Positions 16,469 through 25,599 of a stretch of 64,000 bases of DNA are shown one piece after another. The notes beneath the pieces were generated by a model. It did no database searches. It was not told where the DNA came from and worked only from the letters and a program-made list of their open reading frames with translations. How positions within the stretch are numbered: the stretch's first letter is position 1; each line of letters begins with the position of its first letter. The stretch is from Pseudomonas sp. RC10 (GTDB lineage Bacteria; Pseudomonadota; Gammaproteobacteria; Pseudomonadales; Pseudomonadaceae), in assembly GCF_038397775.1 (NCBI RefSeq), contig NZ_CP151650.1:1736001-1800000 (forward strand). Reading direction: 5' to 3'. A program made the translations under genes and the position numbers.

Positions 16469-17907
16469 GATTGTGCTCCCGAAGCGTTTTCCAATAATTG
16501 TTCACTCGCCAGAACCATGCGGGCTTCGTTGCCCAGGTTGAGGCCGCGGCTCATCAGCCAATAGCCGATGCCGGCAACGGGCAACCCGACTATGAACGCG
16601 ATGTCGGCACCGCCAAGGGCCCGGGCCATGGGACCGGTGTAAAAGCTCAGGGACATAAAGGGCACCATGGCCAGCAAACCGGCGAAATAGGCCGTCAGCC
16701 CCGATCTGGACCAGAGGCCATAGATGCCAGCCGGGTTGAACATCTCGCTGATCGCATAGTTGCCTTTGCGGACGAAATAGAAATCCACCAGGTTCACTGC
16801 CGTCCACGGAATCAGGAAGTACAGGATGAGCAAGATGAACGTATTGAAGCTGGCCAGGTACTTGTCCGGAATGGCGATGGAGATGACGAATACGATCACG
16901 GCAGTGATCGCGATCCCGCTTATCCTGCTGCGCAGGCCTGGTGTGAACTTGCGAAAGGCATCCAGCGTACTGATACCGGTGAGCATGGCGCCGTAAAAAT
17001 TGACCGCCATGATACCGATCAGCGTCGGTATGGAAATCAGCACGGTAAAGGTGCCGAAGCCCTGGATGAATTGATTGCCTACCTGACGCAGGCTGCCAAT
17101 GGCATTGGGTTCGGGCATTGCTGATGCAATGAACGCGCCCAGCGACATCAGCCACAAGGCAGAGCCGGCCGCGCCCAGGTAAGTCCACCAGACTACTTTT
17201 CGCGCAGGGGTGTCGTGGGGCAGGTAACGCGAGTAATCCGATACGTAGACCGAGTAGCTAATTTGATAGCCGGCGGCGGCGCCCAGTTGCAACAGGAAAG
17301 CATCGAGGGAGAAATTTGATTGGGCCAGCGCCGAGTCCGCGTGTAGGGTCCAGATCGCTGCCACCGTCATCGCGCTGTAGACCGCGATGATCAGGTAGGT
17401 CAGCCAGCGTTGCACGATGTGCAAAAGATCATGACCGACCACAGCCAGCAGGGCGGCCGCCACGATCCACAGCACATACCAGGGTTGCCGCGCGCCGGGC
17501 ACCACGGTCTGCACGGCATCAGTGGCGAGGATTACGTTGAACACATTGAAACCGATGTAGCAGAACACCACGGCCGCCAGCGGCAGGATCGCGCCACGAA
17601 TACCGAACTGCGCGCGGGACTGGATCATCTGCGGCAGGCCCATCGTCGGGCCCTGATTGGCATGGAAGGCCATGAAGAAGGTGCCGAAACCCACGCCAAG
17701 GGCAATGGCCAGCATCGAGTACAGGGCACTCAAATCCATCGATGGCCCGATAAAGCCGATGATCATCGTCATGATCACAAAATTGCCGGCAAACCAGAAC
17801 GGCCCCTGGTGCCAAACCTTGCCGTGTCGCTCGTTGCGCGGAACATAGTCGATCGAGCGGACTTCGATGATCGGGCGTCCCGTCTCGCTACTGTGCTGAG
17901 TTGTCAT
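16465..17907 (-). CDS. NCS1-family nucleobase/cation symporter-like permease
   Basis: 480 residues, about 12 membrane spans. NCS1 features: PRNERHGKVWHQGPFWFAGNF near the N-terminus, FFMAFHANQGPTMGLPQMIQSRAQFG, then ILPLAAVVFCYIGFNVFN, and SYSVYVSDYSRYLP mid-protein. The start at 17907 is chosen because GTGAGG precedes it by 6 bp; the ORF extends 4 codons further upstream. Family substrates include cytosine, allantoin, hydantoins and pyridoxine. The flanking acyl-CoA dehydrogenase and aldehyde dehydrogenase suggest an unusual N-heterocycle or amine, which is inference. Confidence 0.9.
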   Translation of the reverse strand: MTTQHSSETGRPIIEVRSIDYVPRNERHGKVWHQGPFWFAGNFVIMTMIIGFIGPSMDLSALYSMLAIALGVGFGTFFMAFHANQGPTMGLPQMIQSRAQFGIRGAILPLAAVVFCYIGFNVFNVILATDAVQTVVPGARQPWYVLWIVAAALLAVVGHDLLHIVQRWLTYLIIAVYSAMTVAAIWTLHADSALAQSNFSLDAFLLQLGAAAGYQISYSVYVSDYSRYLPHDTPARKVVWWTYLGAAGSALWLMSLGAFIASAMPEPNAIGSLRQVGNQFIQGFGTFTVLISIPTLIGIMAVNFYGAMLTGISTLDAFRKFTPGLRSRISGIAITAVIVFVISIAIPDKYLASFNTFILLILYFLIPWTAVNLVDFYFVRKGNYAISEMFNPAGIYGLWSRSGLTAYFAGLLAMVPFMSLSFYTGPMARALGGADIAFIVGLPVAGIGYWLMSRGLNLGNEARMVLASEQLLENASGAQS

Positions 17908-17957
17908 GTTGAACCTCACACCTGTAATTATTGTTTTCAGCGTTTTTTACAGTTCGC

Positions 17958-19217
17958 TTATCTGGGCAGGACGCGGCCTTCCGAGGCGGCCATAGGGTCA
18001 TAGCCATCGCTCTGCAGTATCTTGTGCAGTTCGCGCCGGCGCACGCCCATGTTGCCGCCGTCGTAGAGCGGGAAGGCCATCGCGTCCTGCAGCAGGCGGG
18101 TGAACGGCATTTCATCGGCATAGCTTTCGATACCGACGATGCGCATCGCGTCATATACGATTTGTACGGCTTGTTCGGAGCAATACACCTTGGCCATGAC
18201 GGCCAGTTCAGTACCCGCGCCATCGGTTTGATCGAAGTAGTGCGCGGCTTTCCAAGCCATGTAGCGCGCGGCTTCCAGGCGCATCTTGATGTCCGCCAGC
18301 ATGTAGCCGACATTTTGATGGGCAATGATTGGCATCGAACCGTTGCGGGTATCGGTTTTCGCAAAGTTCAAGGCAGCCTCGAAAGCCTGGCGCATGACGC
18401 AGACTGCTTCGGCGGCGACACCTACGCCCGACCAGGCGAATGTCTGGGCCAGAATGGCCGCGCCATCCCCGGGTTTACCGATCATGTGATCTAAAGGAAC
18501 GCGTACCTTGTCGAACCTGATTCGGGGTGAGGGCGTCGCGCGATGCCCCATAGTCTCCAACGACTGGCCAAATGAGAGGCCCTGCGAGGGGCGCGGTACG
18601 GCAAAAACGGCAAGCGAATCGCTGGACGGAATGCTCAAGTCGGTACGGGCAGAAACCACAAACAGATCGGCACCTTCACCTTCCCAACCCCAGCCATTGG
18701 TAATGAAGAACTTATCGCCTGAAATCACCCACTCGTCGCCATCACGGTAAGCGTATGTACGCACGCCAGCCGCTGGATCAGGGTCGTCGAAGTTCGCCGA
18801 ACCTCCGACCTCGCTGAATGCAAGCGCTGCCAGAGGCGCGCCGTGATCGGCGAGGAAAGGCGTCAAAAACTGTTTACGTTGGTCGAGGGTGCCGTGCGAG
18901 ATGATCGGAGACAGGGCAAGCCCGCAGGAAAATAGCGCACAACTCACGTTGACGTCGCCGACCGACGCTTCTTCACCACTGATAATCAGGTCAAGCAAGC
19001 CTTGATAAGTGCCGCCATCCCTTTCAGGGATAATTGATTTGAGAAAACCGGCTTTGACCATCTCTTGAAAGACTGGCCGGATCACCTTTAGTCGTTCTTC
19101 AGGGCTTTTGAAGGGTGTTATTGCCTTCTCAACTTTCGATAAATGCTTATGGGCAAACTCGCGCATGTCTTCGCGAGCTTTCTTTTGGGCGTCAGTCAGC
19201 GTGAAGTCAACGGGCAT
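17958..19217 (-). CDS. Acyl-CoA dehydrogenase-family flavoprotein with Asp at base position
   Basis: 419 residues. N-terminal helical domain with MREFAHKHLSKVEK and a middle beta domain with LAALAFSEVGGSANFDDPDP and FITNGWGWEGEG. The C-terminal FAD domain contains FAWSGVGVAAEAVCVMRQAFE. The usual catalytic Glu of YEGT reads YDGG (in FPLYDGGNMGVRRREL, near residue 391), so an Asp would act as base. ATG 19217 has GAGGA 6 bp upstream. First gene of the operon with the NCS1 permease and aldehyde dehydrogenase. The substrate may not be a standard fatty acyl-CoA. Confidence 0.88.
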   Translation of the reverse strand: MPVDFTLTDAQKKAREDMREFAHKHLSKVEKAITPFKSPEERLKVIRPVFQEMVKAGFLKSIIPERDGGTYQGLLDLIISGEEASVGDVNVSCALFSCGLALSPIISHGTLDQRKQFLTPFLADHGAPLAALAFSEVGGSANFDDPDPAAGVRTYAYRDGDEWVISGDKFFITNGWGWEGEGADLFVVSARTDLSIPSSDSLAVFAVPRPSQGLSFGQSLETMGHRATPSPRIRFDKVRVPLDHMIGKPGDGAAILAQTFAWSGVGVAAEAVCVMRQAFEAALNFAKTDTRNGSMPIIAHQNVGYMLADIKMRLEAARYMAWKAAHYFDQTDGAGTELAVMAKVYCSEQAVQIVYDAMRIVGIESYADEMPFTRLLQDAMAFPLYDGGNMGVRRRELHKILQSDGYDPMAASEGRVLPR

Positions 19218-19315
19218 CACTGTTCCTCATTTTTATAATCGTTGTGTTGCGTCACTTCAGGTGCAACGACCCGAAGTCCTCCAGTTGCAGGAGCTGGAAA
19301 GATCTTAAGGTGGCA

Positions 19316-19371
19316 AAACATCAATACGAATTCATATCTTTTCAGGCTGGCATCAGAATTCATTGATGTTT
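19316..19371. promoter_or_regulatory. Long inverted repeat upstream of the acyl-CoA dehydrogenase operon
   Basis: AAACATCAATACGAATTC (19316-19333) and GAATTCATTGATGTTT (19356-19371) are complementary except for a two-base insertion (AC) in the first arm. That gives a 16-bp match with a 22-bp spacer, about 100 bp upstream of the operon's first ATG. It suits a dimeric or tetrameric regulator site in the promoter. Confidence 0.6.
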
Positions 19372-19522
19372 GATGCGAGGGGGGGTGTGCCTTCGAGAAA
19401 GGACGCGTGAGTTGCGGAACTGGCTAGCGGAGCGGTTGAAAGGTGTCAGTACGTAAGATGCCAACTGGCGCGGCGGGTAGAATTAGAACCTCTGATAATG
19501 AAGTTTATGAGGCTATGAATGA

Positions 19523-19545
19523 CCGCTTCTGGCCGGAAGCTGCCT
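19523..19545 (+). repeat. Dispersed short repeat, copy 2
   Basis: The core GCTTCTGGCCGGAAGCTGCC matches 5681-5703 at about 17 of 23 positions. Intergenic, same strand as copy 1. Confidence 0.4.
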
Positions 19546-19581
19546 CTCGCGACCGATCTCCTGGAAACCCGCCTCACGGTC

Positions 19582-20619
19582 TTATCCCGCCAACGCTTTC
19601 AGGTTTCCTTGCAGAGTCGCTACCGCAGTTCTGAGAGCCATCCACAACAAAATCAACGTGACGCTTGCCAGCAGGGTGAGTGCCACGGAGTGTGTGAACA
19701 AGTTGGGCTTGTAGGCTGCGTATCGCAGCGCGGTAACAGTGGCAGCTGCTAACGGGAAGCTCACAGCCCACCAGGACAATCGGAACGGACAGCTGACGGC
19801 CAGATAGCGTAACCGCCCGGCAAGAACGGTCAGCATGAACAGCGTGAGCATATAGAGGGCGCTCGCAAATCGATCAACGCCACCTACGACGGTGACGTAA
19901 GCGGAGAATCCAACCGCGAACGGTGCGAGCAGGATCATGAGCGAGGGTTGCAGCGCGGAACTGACAGGCTCTTCGAACATCAGGCGCGACATGATCAACG
20001 TGAACAATGGTATGGCGAAGAACAGGCCCAGCGCCAAAGAGAACATGAGCAGATCATCCAAACCCTGCATGTGGAGCGCTGGCACCGCGAGCGGGATATC
20101 GATCAGACCGACCACAGGAACAATCCAGGCAGGCGTTGCATGGGCTGTTTGCTGGCGTTGGCTTAACCATCGGGAAATGATCAACCAAGCAAAGAAGATC
20201 ATGCCAAGCGTGCCAGCGCTCCAGATTCCCCGTGCCAAGGGCAAGCTGTAATCGGATAACGGTATTGGTATCAGCAGCAGACTGATGAAAAGGGTTCCGA
20301 ACAGGTTTCCGGCGATGGGGTGCTGGAACTCAGCTCTAACTGTCTTGAGTCCGGTCGCCGCCTTGATCGCGTAGCCTGTGCCCATTAGCAGAAATGCGAC
20401 GATGGCCAAGCCGCCGATCACCTGCGACCCCCACAAAGGCAGACCATAGAGTTCATACGCAAGCTTCCACGCCGACGATAACCCCGTCAGACCCATGACC
20501 GAGCCAAACAACGCAACGGGCAGGTAACTGAGGTTTCCTTTGTGAGTTTCTGAAGAGGGCGTGCCAAACGCCTGAGCTGCATCGGGCAACGTCGTCGGGG
20601 GGGAGGATTTAATGCTCAT
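19582..20619 (-). CDS. SLAC1/TehA-family anion channel-like protein
   Basis: 345 residues with about ten membrane spans, the layout of the tellurite-resistance/dicarboxylate (TDT) family. Typical parts: LPVALFGSVMGLTGLSSAWKLA near the N-terminus, FFAWLIISRWL, WWAVSFPLAAATVTALRYA. The start at 20619 (SIKSSPPTT) gives a normal soluble N-tail and overlaps the upstream ABM gene by 11 bp; an earlier in-frame ATG at 20661 lies deep in that gene. Family members pass anions such as chloride, sulfite or C4 acids. Role here unknown. Confidence 0.85.
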   Translation of the reverse strand: MSIKSSPPTTLPDAAQAFGTPSSETHKGNLSYLPVALFGSVMGLTGLSSAWKLAYELYGLPLWGSQVIGGLAIVAFLLMGTGYAIKAATGLKTVRAEFQHPIAGNLFGTLFISLLLIPIPLSDYSLPLARGIWSAGTLGMIFFAWLIISRWLSQRQQTAHATPAWIVPVVGLIDIPLAVPALHMQGLDDLLMFSLALGLFFAIPLFTLIMSRLMFEEPVSSALQPSLMILLAPFAVGFSAYVTVVGGVDRFASALYMLTLFMLTVLAGRLRYLAVSCPFRLSWWAVSFPLAAATVTALRYAAYKPNLFTHSVALTLLASVTLILLWMALRTAVATLQGNLKALAG

Positions 20620-20929
20620 ATGATGACCCCAAGTCGTTTGAAGTATTGTCAAAACTTGCAAACCGAACAGCGCAGGCTTTGCTGGCGGTTGCCCATATCA
20701 ATATTTTGGTTGATGGGGCTTCGAAGTGCTGGTGCATGGCCTGTTGACTTGCCCAGCACCCGGTAATGATCCATTCATGCGGATGACAGGGGTTTCGGAA
20801 GAATTCGTAACCCAGACAACCTGGTAATTGTTTGAGTGTGGGAACGACCGCCGAAAGCAGCCTTTCCATTTGCGCGTTCATTCCGGGTAACCCCTCGATC
20901 TGCAAGGTACTCACGGCGTTAATCAGCAT
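20609..20929 (-). CDS. ABM-fold (antibiotic biosynthesis monooxygenase-like) protein
   Basis: 106 residues from the ATG at 20929 (LINAVSTLQIEGLPG). The longer frame from 20983 adds 18 residues unlike the fold. A ferredoxin-like dimeric alpha/beta barrel is suggested by LKQLPGCLGYEFFRNPCHPHEWIITGCWASQQAMHQHF, a pattern of small quinol or heme-degrading monooxygenases. Overlaps the SLAC1-like gene by 11 bp, so the two are coupled. The C-terminal tail is longer than usual. Confidence 0.8.
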   Translation of the reverse strand: MLINAVSTLQIEGLPGMNAQMERLLSAVVPTLKQLPGCLGYEFFRNPCHPHEWIITGCWASQQAMHQHFEAPSTKILIWATASKACAVRFASFDNTSNDLGSSYEH

Positions 20930-21012
20930 GATAGGTCTCCTGTCATTGCGCGTGACTCTTGCCACCGCGAGACTTGGTGCCATCGCGATGGCGAGCTCTC
21001 ACTGGGTGGGCG

Positions 21013-22533
21013 TCAAAGCTTTTTGCTGATGGCCTCGGCAATCATGATGGTGGTCACGTTGGTCGCGACCGATGGGATCTCTGGCATGATCGAGGCGTCG
21101 ATCACATGCAGTCCCTTTACTCCCCGCACTGCGCCGTTTTCGTCCACCACGGCGGCGGGATCATCGGCGGGCCCCATGGGTACTGTTGAGGTCGGGTGGG
21201 CGTAGCCATCCACCGAGGCAATGATTGCCTGCTTCAACGCCTCGTCATCCTGAACGTCTGCGCCCGGCGTCATTTCGAATTCGACCGTGTCGCTGAACGG
21301 AGCAGTTCTGCCAATTTGGCGGGACAGCTTGACGGCTTCCATCATGCGACGCAGGTCGCTCGGGTCCTGAAAGAAGTTATAGCGAATCACCGGGGCAACC
21401 TTCGGATCGCGACTGGCCAAGCGCACTGAGCCGACCGACTTGGGCAAAGTGACGGCGCACGCCAGAACGATTGCACCGCCGGTGGGGCTCTGTGCGGGGT
21501 CGAAAATATGCGTTCCTGAAATATGCAGGTCGAGCGCGTCACCTTCCGCTTCACTGGAACGCGTCCAAATGATTGCTCCCGCAGCGGGGATCATCGAGTT
21601 AGTGGCTGGCTTCAGGGCGTAGACGTTGTAATAGAACGGATGCTCCTTGAGTGTTTCGCCCACTGGCGCATCGACGATGAGGGGAATGCCCAACTCGCCA
21701 AGGTGGGCTGATGGACCGATGCCCGAGCGCAGAAGAATGGCCGGGCTACCGAATGCACCGGCCGACAGGATGACTTGCCGGGCGGTTAATGTCTGGCCGT
21801 CGATGAGACGAACACCAGTGGCCTGCAGCCCTTCGAAGGTGACCAGGTCCACTTCCGCATTGCCCATAATCGCCAGGTTCGGGCGACGGCGAATGTCATC
21901 AGTGAGATAGGCCATGCCGGTATTGATGCGTTGGCCATCCACCACGTTCAGCGGGTAGGGCGAAACACCGTTTTGCTCCGCGCCGTTAAAGTCGCTGATC
22001 CTCTTCAAACCCACCGCTTGCGAAGCGAGCGTGAAGGCCTGCATCGAGGGGGTGTTTTCTTCCATTGTGCGTTGACGAATCGGGAACGGGCCTGAGCGAC
22101 CGTGCCAGGCGTCATCGCCGGAGGGGGTGTTTTCCAGCGACTTATATACCGGCAAAACGTCATCGAACGTCCAGCCTTTGATGCCTTTACGCGTCCAGTT
22201 CTCGAAATCCGAAGCACGGGCACGCATGGCCACCGCCGCGTTCACTGCTGAACTTCCCCCCAAGACCTTGCCACGCAGTGCGTTGACGTTGTGACCCAGA
22301 CCCAAGTGATCGGAGGTGTGATACCCCCAGTCATGTGCCGGATCACCGCCGACTCGGTTGGCGTTGGCGAGCACGTCTGGATACTCGGATGAGGCATAGG
22401 CGTGTCCGGCCTCCAGCAGCAGGACCCTGCGTGACGGATCTTCGCTCAGCCGGTTGGCAAGCACCGCCCCGGCAGAACCGCCGCCCACGATGATGACGTC
22501 GAATGTTTGATCGAGAGTCTGTTCAGCAGTCAT
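21013..22533 (-). CDS. GMC-family FAD oxidoreductase (choline dehydrogenase-like)
   Basis: 506 residues. FAD-binding DVIIVGGGSAGAVLANRL (residues 12-29), GKVLGGSSAVNAAVAMRA near 90 and the C-terminal AHPTSTVPMG with the catalytic His, then HVIDASIMPEIPSVATNVTT. The usual HPxGTCRMG reads HPTSTVPMG, a mild departure. Probably oxidises an alcohol. 42 bp downstream of an esterase-like gene on the same strand, so ester hydrolysis followed by alcohol oxidation is a plausible pairing (inference). Confidence 0.92.
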   Translation of the reverse strand: MTAEQTLDQTFDVIIVGGGSAGAVLANRLSEDPSRRVLLLEAGHAYASSEYPDVLANANRVGGDPAHDWGYHTSDHLGLGHNVNALRGKVLGGSSAVNAAVAMRARASDFENWTRKGIKGWTFDDVLPVYKSLENTPSGDDAWHGRSGPFPIRQRTMEENTPSMQAFTLASQAVGLKRISDFNGAEQNGVSPYPLNVVDGQRINTGMAYLTDDIRRRPNLAIMGNAEVDLVTFEGLQATGVRLIDGQTLTARQVILSAGAFGSPAILLRSGIGPSAHLGELGIPLIVDAPVGETLKEHPFYYNVYALKPATNSMIPAAGAIIWTRSSEAEGDALDLHISGTHIFDPAQSPTGGAIVLACAVTLPKSVGSVRLASRDPKVAPVIRYNFFQDPSDLRRMMEAVKLSRQIGRTAPFSDTVEFEMTPGADVQDDEALKQAIIASVDGYAHPTSTVPMGPADDPAAVVDENGAVRGVKGLHVIDASIMPEIPSVATNVTTIMIAEAISKKL

Positions 22534-22575
22534 GGTCTTTCTCCTTGTTTGAAAGCGTATTTCTGATGAGTGAGG

Positions 22576-23523
22576 TCACGCCGCGTCGAAGGCGCGACAT
22601 AGAAAGCTTGCGGCGCGATCAAGCGCTGTTGCGCTGCTGTGTAGGTGAGCGAGGTCAAGCTGAAACACGTGATGCAGACCTTCCCAGATTTCCAGCTCGA
22701 CCTGCGTCCCTGCCTGGCTTGCACGTGCGGCGAACTGGCGTGAGTCGTCCAGAAGGCGCTCGTCGGATCCGGCCTGGATCAACAGCGGCGGCAAGCTGTC
22801 GAGGGCCGCGAGCAATGGCGAAGCTCGCGGATCCGCTGGATCGGCTCCGGCGAGGTATTGGCGGGCGCATTGCTGGAGATACGCATAGCCGATGAGTGGG
22901 TCGTTCACATTCGGGTCGGTCATTGAGGCACCGCTGAATGTCAGGTCGACCCAAGGTGAAAAGACCACGCCTGCCAAGGGAGCAATGGCTCCAGCCGATT
23001 TGGATAGGGTGGCCAGTGTCGCCAGTGCGAGACCACCTCCGGCTGAATCTCCCACCATTGCGATCCGTGTGTAACCTTGATCAATCAACCAGTGCCATGC
23101 TGCCAGCGCGGCGTCGGTGGCTTGAATGAAGGTGCTTTCTGGAGCAAGCGGGTAGTCGATTACCAGCGCCGCCGTTCGTGTCCGCTGAGCGATCTGACTG
23201 ACAAAGCCGCGATAGGCACGAGCGCTGCCTTGAACGTATCCGCCGCCATGCAGGTAAAGCATGATCTGGCCGGGGAGGGCGTCGGTGGGTATTACCCACC
23301 ACCCGTTCACGGTCGCGGTGTTTACGGCGCGCAGTGATGTATCCGCCGCGAGTGGCGTGGCGCCGATAAAGGTGTCGTACACCGCTCTGGGTTCGCCCGG
23401 AGTCGTGGCCCAAAACCGTGCAAACTGTTCACGCAAAGCGCTTTCCCGCAAGTGTTCATCAGGCGAAATACGCAGCGTAGTAACGCGAGCGGGCTCAAGG
23501 GAGAGGCTGTTGGTAGGCGTCAT
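22576..23523 (-). CDS. Alpha/beta hydrolase, hormone-sensitive-lipase-like
   Basis: 315 residues, no signal peptide. Oxyanion-hole HGGG in LYLHGGGYVQGS (near 89), nucleophile Ser in VGDSAGGGLAL (near 157), acid Asp in LIQAGSDERLLDDS and His in WEGLHHVFQ. Carboxylesterase/lactonase of the HSL group. Same strand as and directly upstream of the GMC oxidoreductase. Confidence 0.92.
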   Translation of the reverse strand: MTPTNSLSLEPARVTTLRISPDEHLRESALREQFARFWATTPGEPRAVYDTFIGATPLAADTSLRAVNTATVNGWWVIPTDALPGQIMLYLHGGGYVQGSARAYRGFVSQIAQRTRTAALVIDYPLAPESTFIQATDAALAAWHWLIDQGYTRIAMVGDSAGGGLALATLATLSKSAGAIAPLAGVVFSPWVDLTFSGASMTDPNVNDPLIGYAYLQQCARQYLAGADPADPRASPLLAALDSLPPLLIQAGSDERLLDDSRQFAARASQAGTQVELEIWEGLHHVFQLDLAHLHSSATALDRAASFLCRAFDAA

Positions 23524-23615
23524 GTTTGGTCACCTTCTTCAAATTGAGGGCAAAGGTTCCCCATGCACGCGGAGAGAAGATCGCGCGACGGGTCAGCGTT
23601 TGGGTCAGGTGCGCG

Positions 23616-24494
23616 TCAGGTCGGAATCTGTCCGAAGCCACCTTTGGCGTATTTGGCGAGGGTTCGGCGAATGTCTTCCTCGGTTGTCATCACCAGCGGG
23701 CCACGTTTAATGAACGGTTCGCCAATGGGCTTGCCCGCGATCAGGACGAAGTGACATGGCTCGCTCGCGCTCATCGCCAGCCCGCCCTGTTCACCCGCAC
23801 TTACCGTGGTGGCGTGACCGGCAGGAACGCTGCGCTCTTCGGTCTGGCAGCGAAGGGTCAAAGTGCCGTCGACCGCGTAGATCCAGGCCTGGAAGCCTTG
23901 CGCTAGCACATGAGTGAACGCACCGTTCGCTTGCAGAAATCCATCGAGCAATGTCAGAGGCTCAGGTGTTCCCTCTGTCCCTGTAACATCGCCGCTGCGC
24001 CCCAACACCACTCGCACGCGATGCCCCTGCTCGTGAATGACAGGAACTTGCTGGTCTGAGACGTGAAGCGTGCGGGCCGGTGCTTGCTTGAGATGAGCTG
24101 GGAGATTGACGAACAGTTGCAAGGCATGGACGCGGGCATTTGCTGCCGGCGTTTCCTCATGAGCCGCCCCGCTCGCGGCTGCCAACCAGTAAAGATCGCC
24201 AGCTTTAAGGGCGAGGTTATGTCCCAGGGTGTCACGGTTTAGAAAATCACCTTGTGAATCTTCGAACAGTGCGGTGACCGCAGAAATACCGGCGTGCAGA
24301 TGCGGGGCAAAGGTGGGTGCCGTCATGACGAAATGATCCACCATCAGCAGGGGATCCATGCGGGAGGCAAACATTTCTTCTGAAAAGTGCAGCGCTGTAA
24401 AGCCTTCGCCGATGGTGTGAGTGACGCCCGAAACGACCTGTCCCAGTCGCTGGCTGAGCAGCACGTCGGTTTCAAGCGTGGCGATATGATTCAT
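23616..24494 (-). CDS. Pirin family protein (divergent paralogue)
   Basis: 292 residues, bicupin. MVDHFVMTAPTFAPHLHAGISAVTALFED near 50-80 carries the HxH metal ligands. It lacks the WMQAGxGxxH stretch of the pirin at 9155-10021, reading LYWLAAASGAAHEE instead, and is only loosely similar to it. C-terminal PIGEPFIKRGPLVMTTEEDIRRT is a standard pirin end. 106 bp downstream of a LysR gene on the same strand. Confidence 0.85.
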   Translation of the reverse strand: MNHIATLETDVLLSQRLGQVVSGVTHTIGEGFTALHFSEEMFASRMDPLLMVDHFVMTAPTFAPHLHAGISAVTALFEDSQGDFLNRDTLGHNLALKAGDLYWLAAASGAAHEETPAANARVHALQLFVNLPAHLKQAPARTLHVSDQQVPVIHEQGHRVRVVLGRSGDVTGTEGTPEPLTLLDGFLQANGAFTHVLAQGFQAWIYAVDGTLTLRCQTEERSVPAGHATTVSAGEQGGLAMSASEPCHFVLIAGKPIGEPFIKRGPLVMTTEEDIRRTLAKYAKGGFGQIPT

Positions 24495-24599
24495 GATCCG
24501 GCCCTCTGATTGGCGTCTTGTTGATAGCCAATCTAGAGGTGAACCCGAGTCCCGAGAAGCCGTCGGTTTCAGGACTCAACGTCCATGACCTTGGACGAT

Positions 24600-25511
24600 C
24601 TACATCAGTACTTTTTTCGGAAACTCTTTAGCCAGATGGTCGAGGAATGCTCGCACCGATGGGAGAAGCCCCTGTCGGCAAGGAATGAGCGCAGTGATCG
24701 TTGAGTCTCCAGCAAGCCATTCCGGCAGCACACGCCTCAACGCCCCGGAGCGCACCGCTGCCCGACAGACATAACCTGGCAGCGCCACGATGCCCAAGCC
24801 GCTGATAGCGGCGTGCTGCAAGCCGGTCATGTCGTCGCTTTGGAGTCTCGGCTCCAGAGGAATGACCACCTCTTCATTCGCCTGGTGTGCATGGCGCAGG
24901 CGCCACACCGGCGCTACGCCGGATCGGGCCATGAACAGTGCGGGGTGTTTGTGTAAATCCTGGGGAGTCTGAGGTTCACCCTTGGCGTCCAGGTAACTGG
25001 CCCCACCAAACAGAAACCACGGGGCAGGCGCCAGCGTACGCTGCACCAGATCGGAATCAGGCAAGGGGCCGGAATGGGCACGCACGGCGACATCGTAGTT
25101 TTCGCCAACGATGTCGACGGTCCGGTCTGCCGCGTGGGAAACGATGTTGACTTTGGGGTATTGAGCCAGGAAGTCTGCGATGATCTCCGACATCGCAAAC
25201 TGCATCGTTGCATTGCCCGCCGTGCAACGAATCGTGCCGGTCGGTTCGGTCAGCCGGTGCCTGATCGTACTCTCCGCCAGATCGGCCTCACGCAGCATGG
25301 CCACGGCATGATGATAAAAATCCGCACCGGCGTCGGTCATTCCGAATTTGCGTGAGGTACGGTTGAGCAGGCGAACGCCCAGATTGTTTTCCAGTTGCTG
25401 GATGCGGTGGCTGAGCGTGGATTTGGGGATTTGCAGGGTTCGACCGGCGGCGGTGAATCCGCCCCGGTCGACCACATGAACAAAGAAAAAGAAGTCGTTG
25501 AGATCCAGCAC
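24600..25511 (-). CDS. LysR-family regulator
   Basis: 303 residues with a GTG start (LDLNDFFFFVHVVDRGGF); GAGGTGACAA precedes it. HTH TAAGRTLQIPKSTLSHRIQQLENNLGVRL, then the CrgA-type effector domain. Unlike most LysR genes in this window it is not divergent from an enzyme but lies in tandem between the isochorismatase-like and pirin genes. A CACCTCA/TGAGGTG inverted repeat (25516-25522 with 25543-25549) covers its translation start region. Confidence 0.9.
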   Translation of the reverse strand: MLDLNDFFFFVHVVDRGGFTAAGRTLQIPKSTLSHRIQQLENNLGVRLLNRTSRKFGMTDAGADFYHHAVAMLREADLAESTIRHRLTEPTGTIRCTAGNATMQFAMSEIIADFLAQYPKVNIVSHAADRTVDIVGENYDVAVRAHSGPLPDSDLVQRTLAPAPWFLFGGASYLDAKGEPQTPQDLHKHPALFMARSGVAPVWRLRHAHQANEEVVIPLEPRLQSDDMTGLQHAAISGLGIVALPGYVCRAAVRSGALRRVLPEWLAGDSTITALIPCRQGLLPSVRAFLDHLAKEFPKKVLM

Positions 25512-25515
25512 TTGT

Positions 25516-25549
25516 CACCTCATCGTTCGTATGGTTGGACGCTGAGGTG
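25516..25549. promoter_or_regulatory. Inverted repeat at the start of a LysR gene
   Basis: CACCTCA (25516-25522) and TGAGGTG (25543-25549), a perfect 7-bp pair with 20 bp between. One arm contains the SD of the LysR gene, so it could act as operator or as an RNA hairpin hiding the SD. Confidence 0.4.
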
Positions 25550-25599
25550 CGATTGTGCCGGGATATTGCGGGTGTTTCCAGAAATGGGGTCAGGACGTT

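Larger units (their letters stand above)
19221..19581. other. Intergenic stretch without gene
   Basis: 361 bp between the acyl-CoA dehydrogenase start and the SLAC1-like stop. It holds a long inverted repeat (19316-19371) and one copy of a dispersed repeat (19523-19545). A 63-codon frame at 19443 has no family resemblance and reads through the repeat, so I do not call it. Confidence 0.6.
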
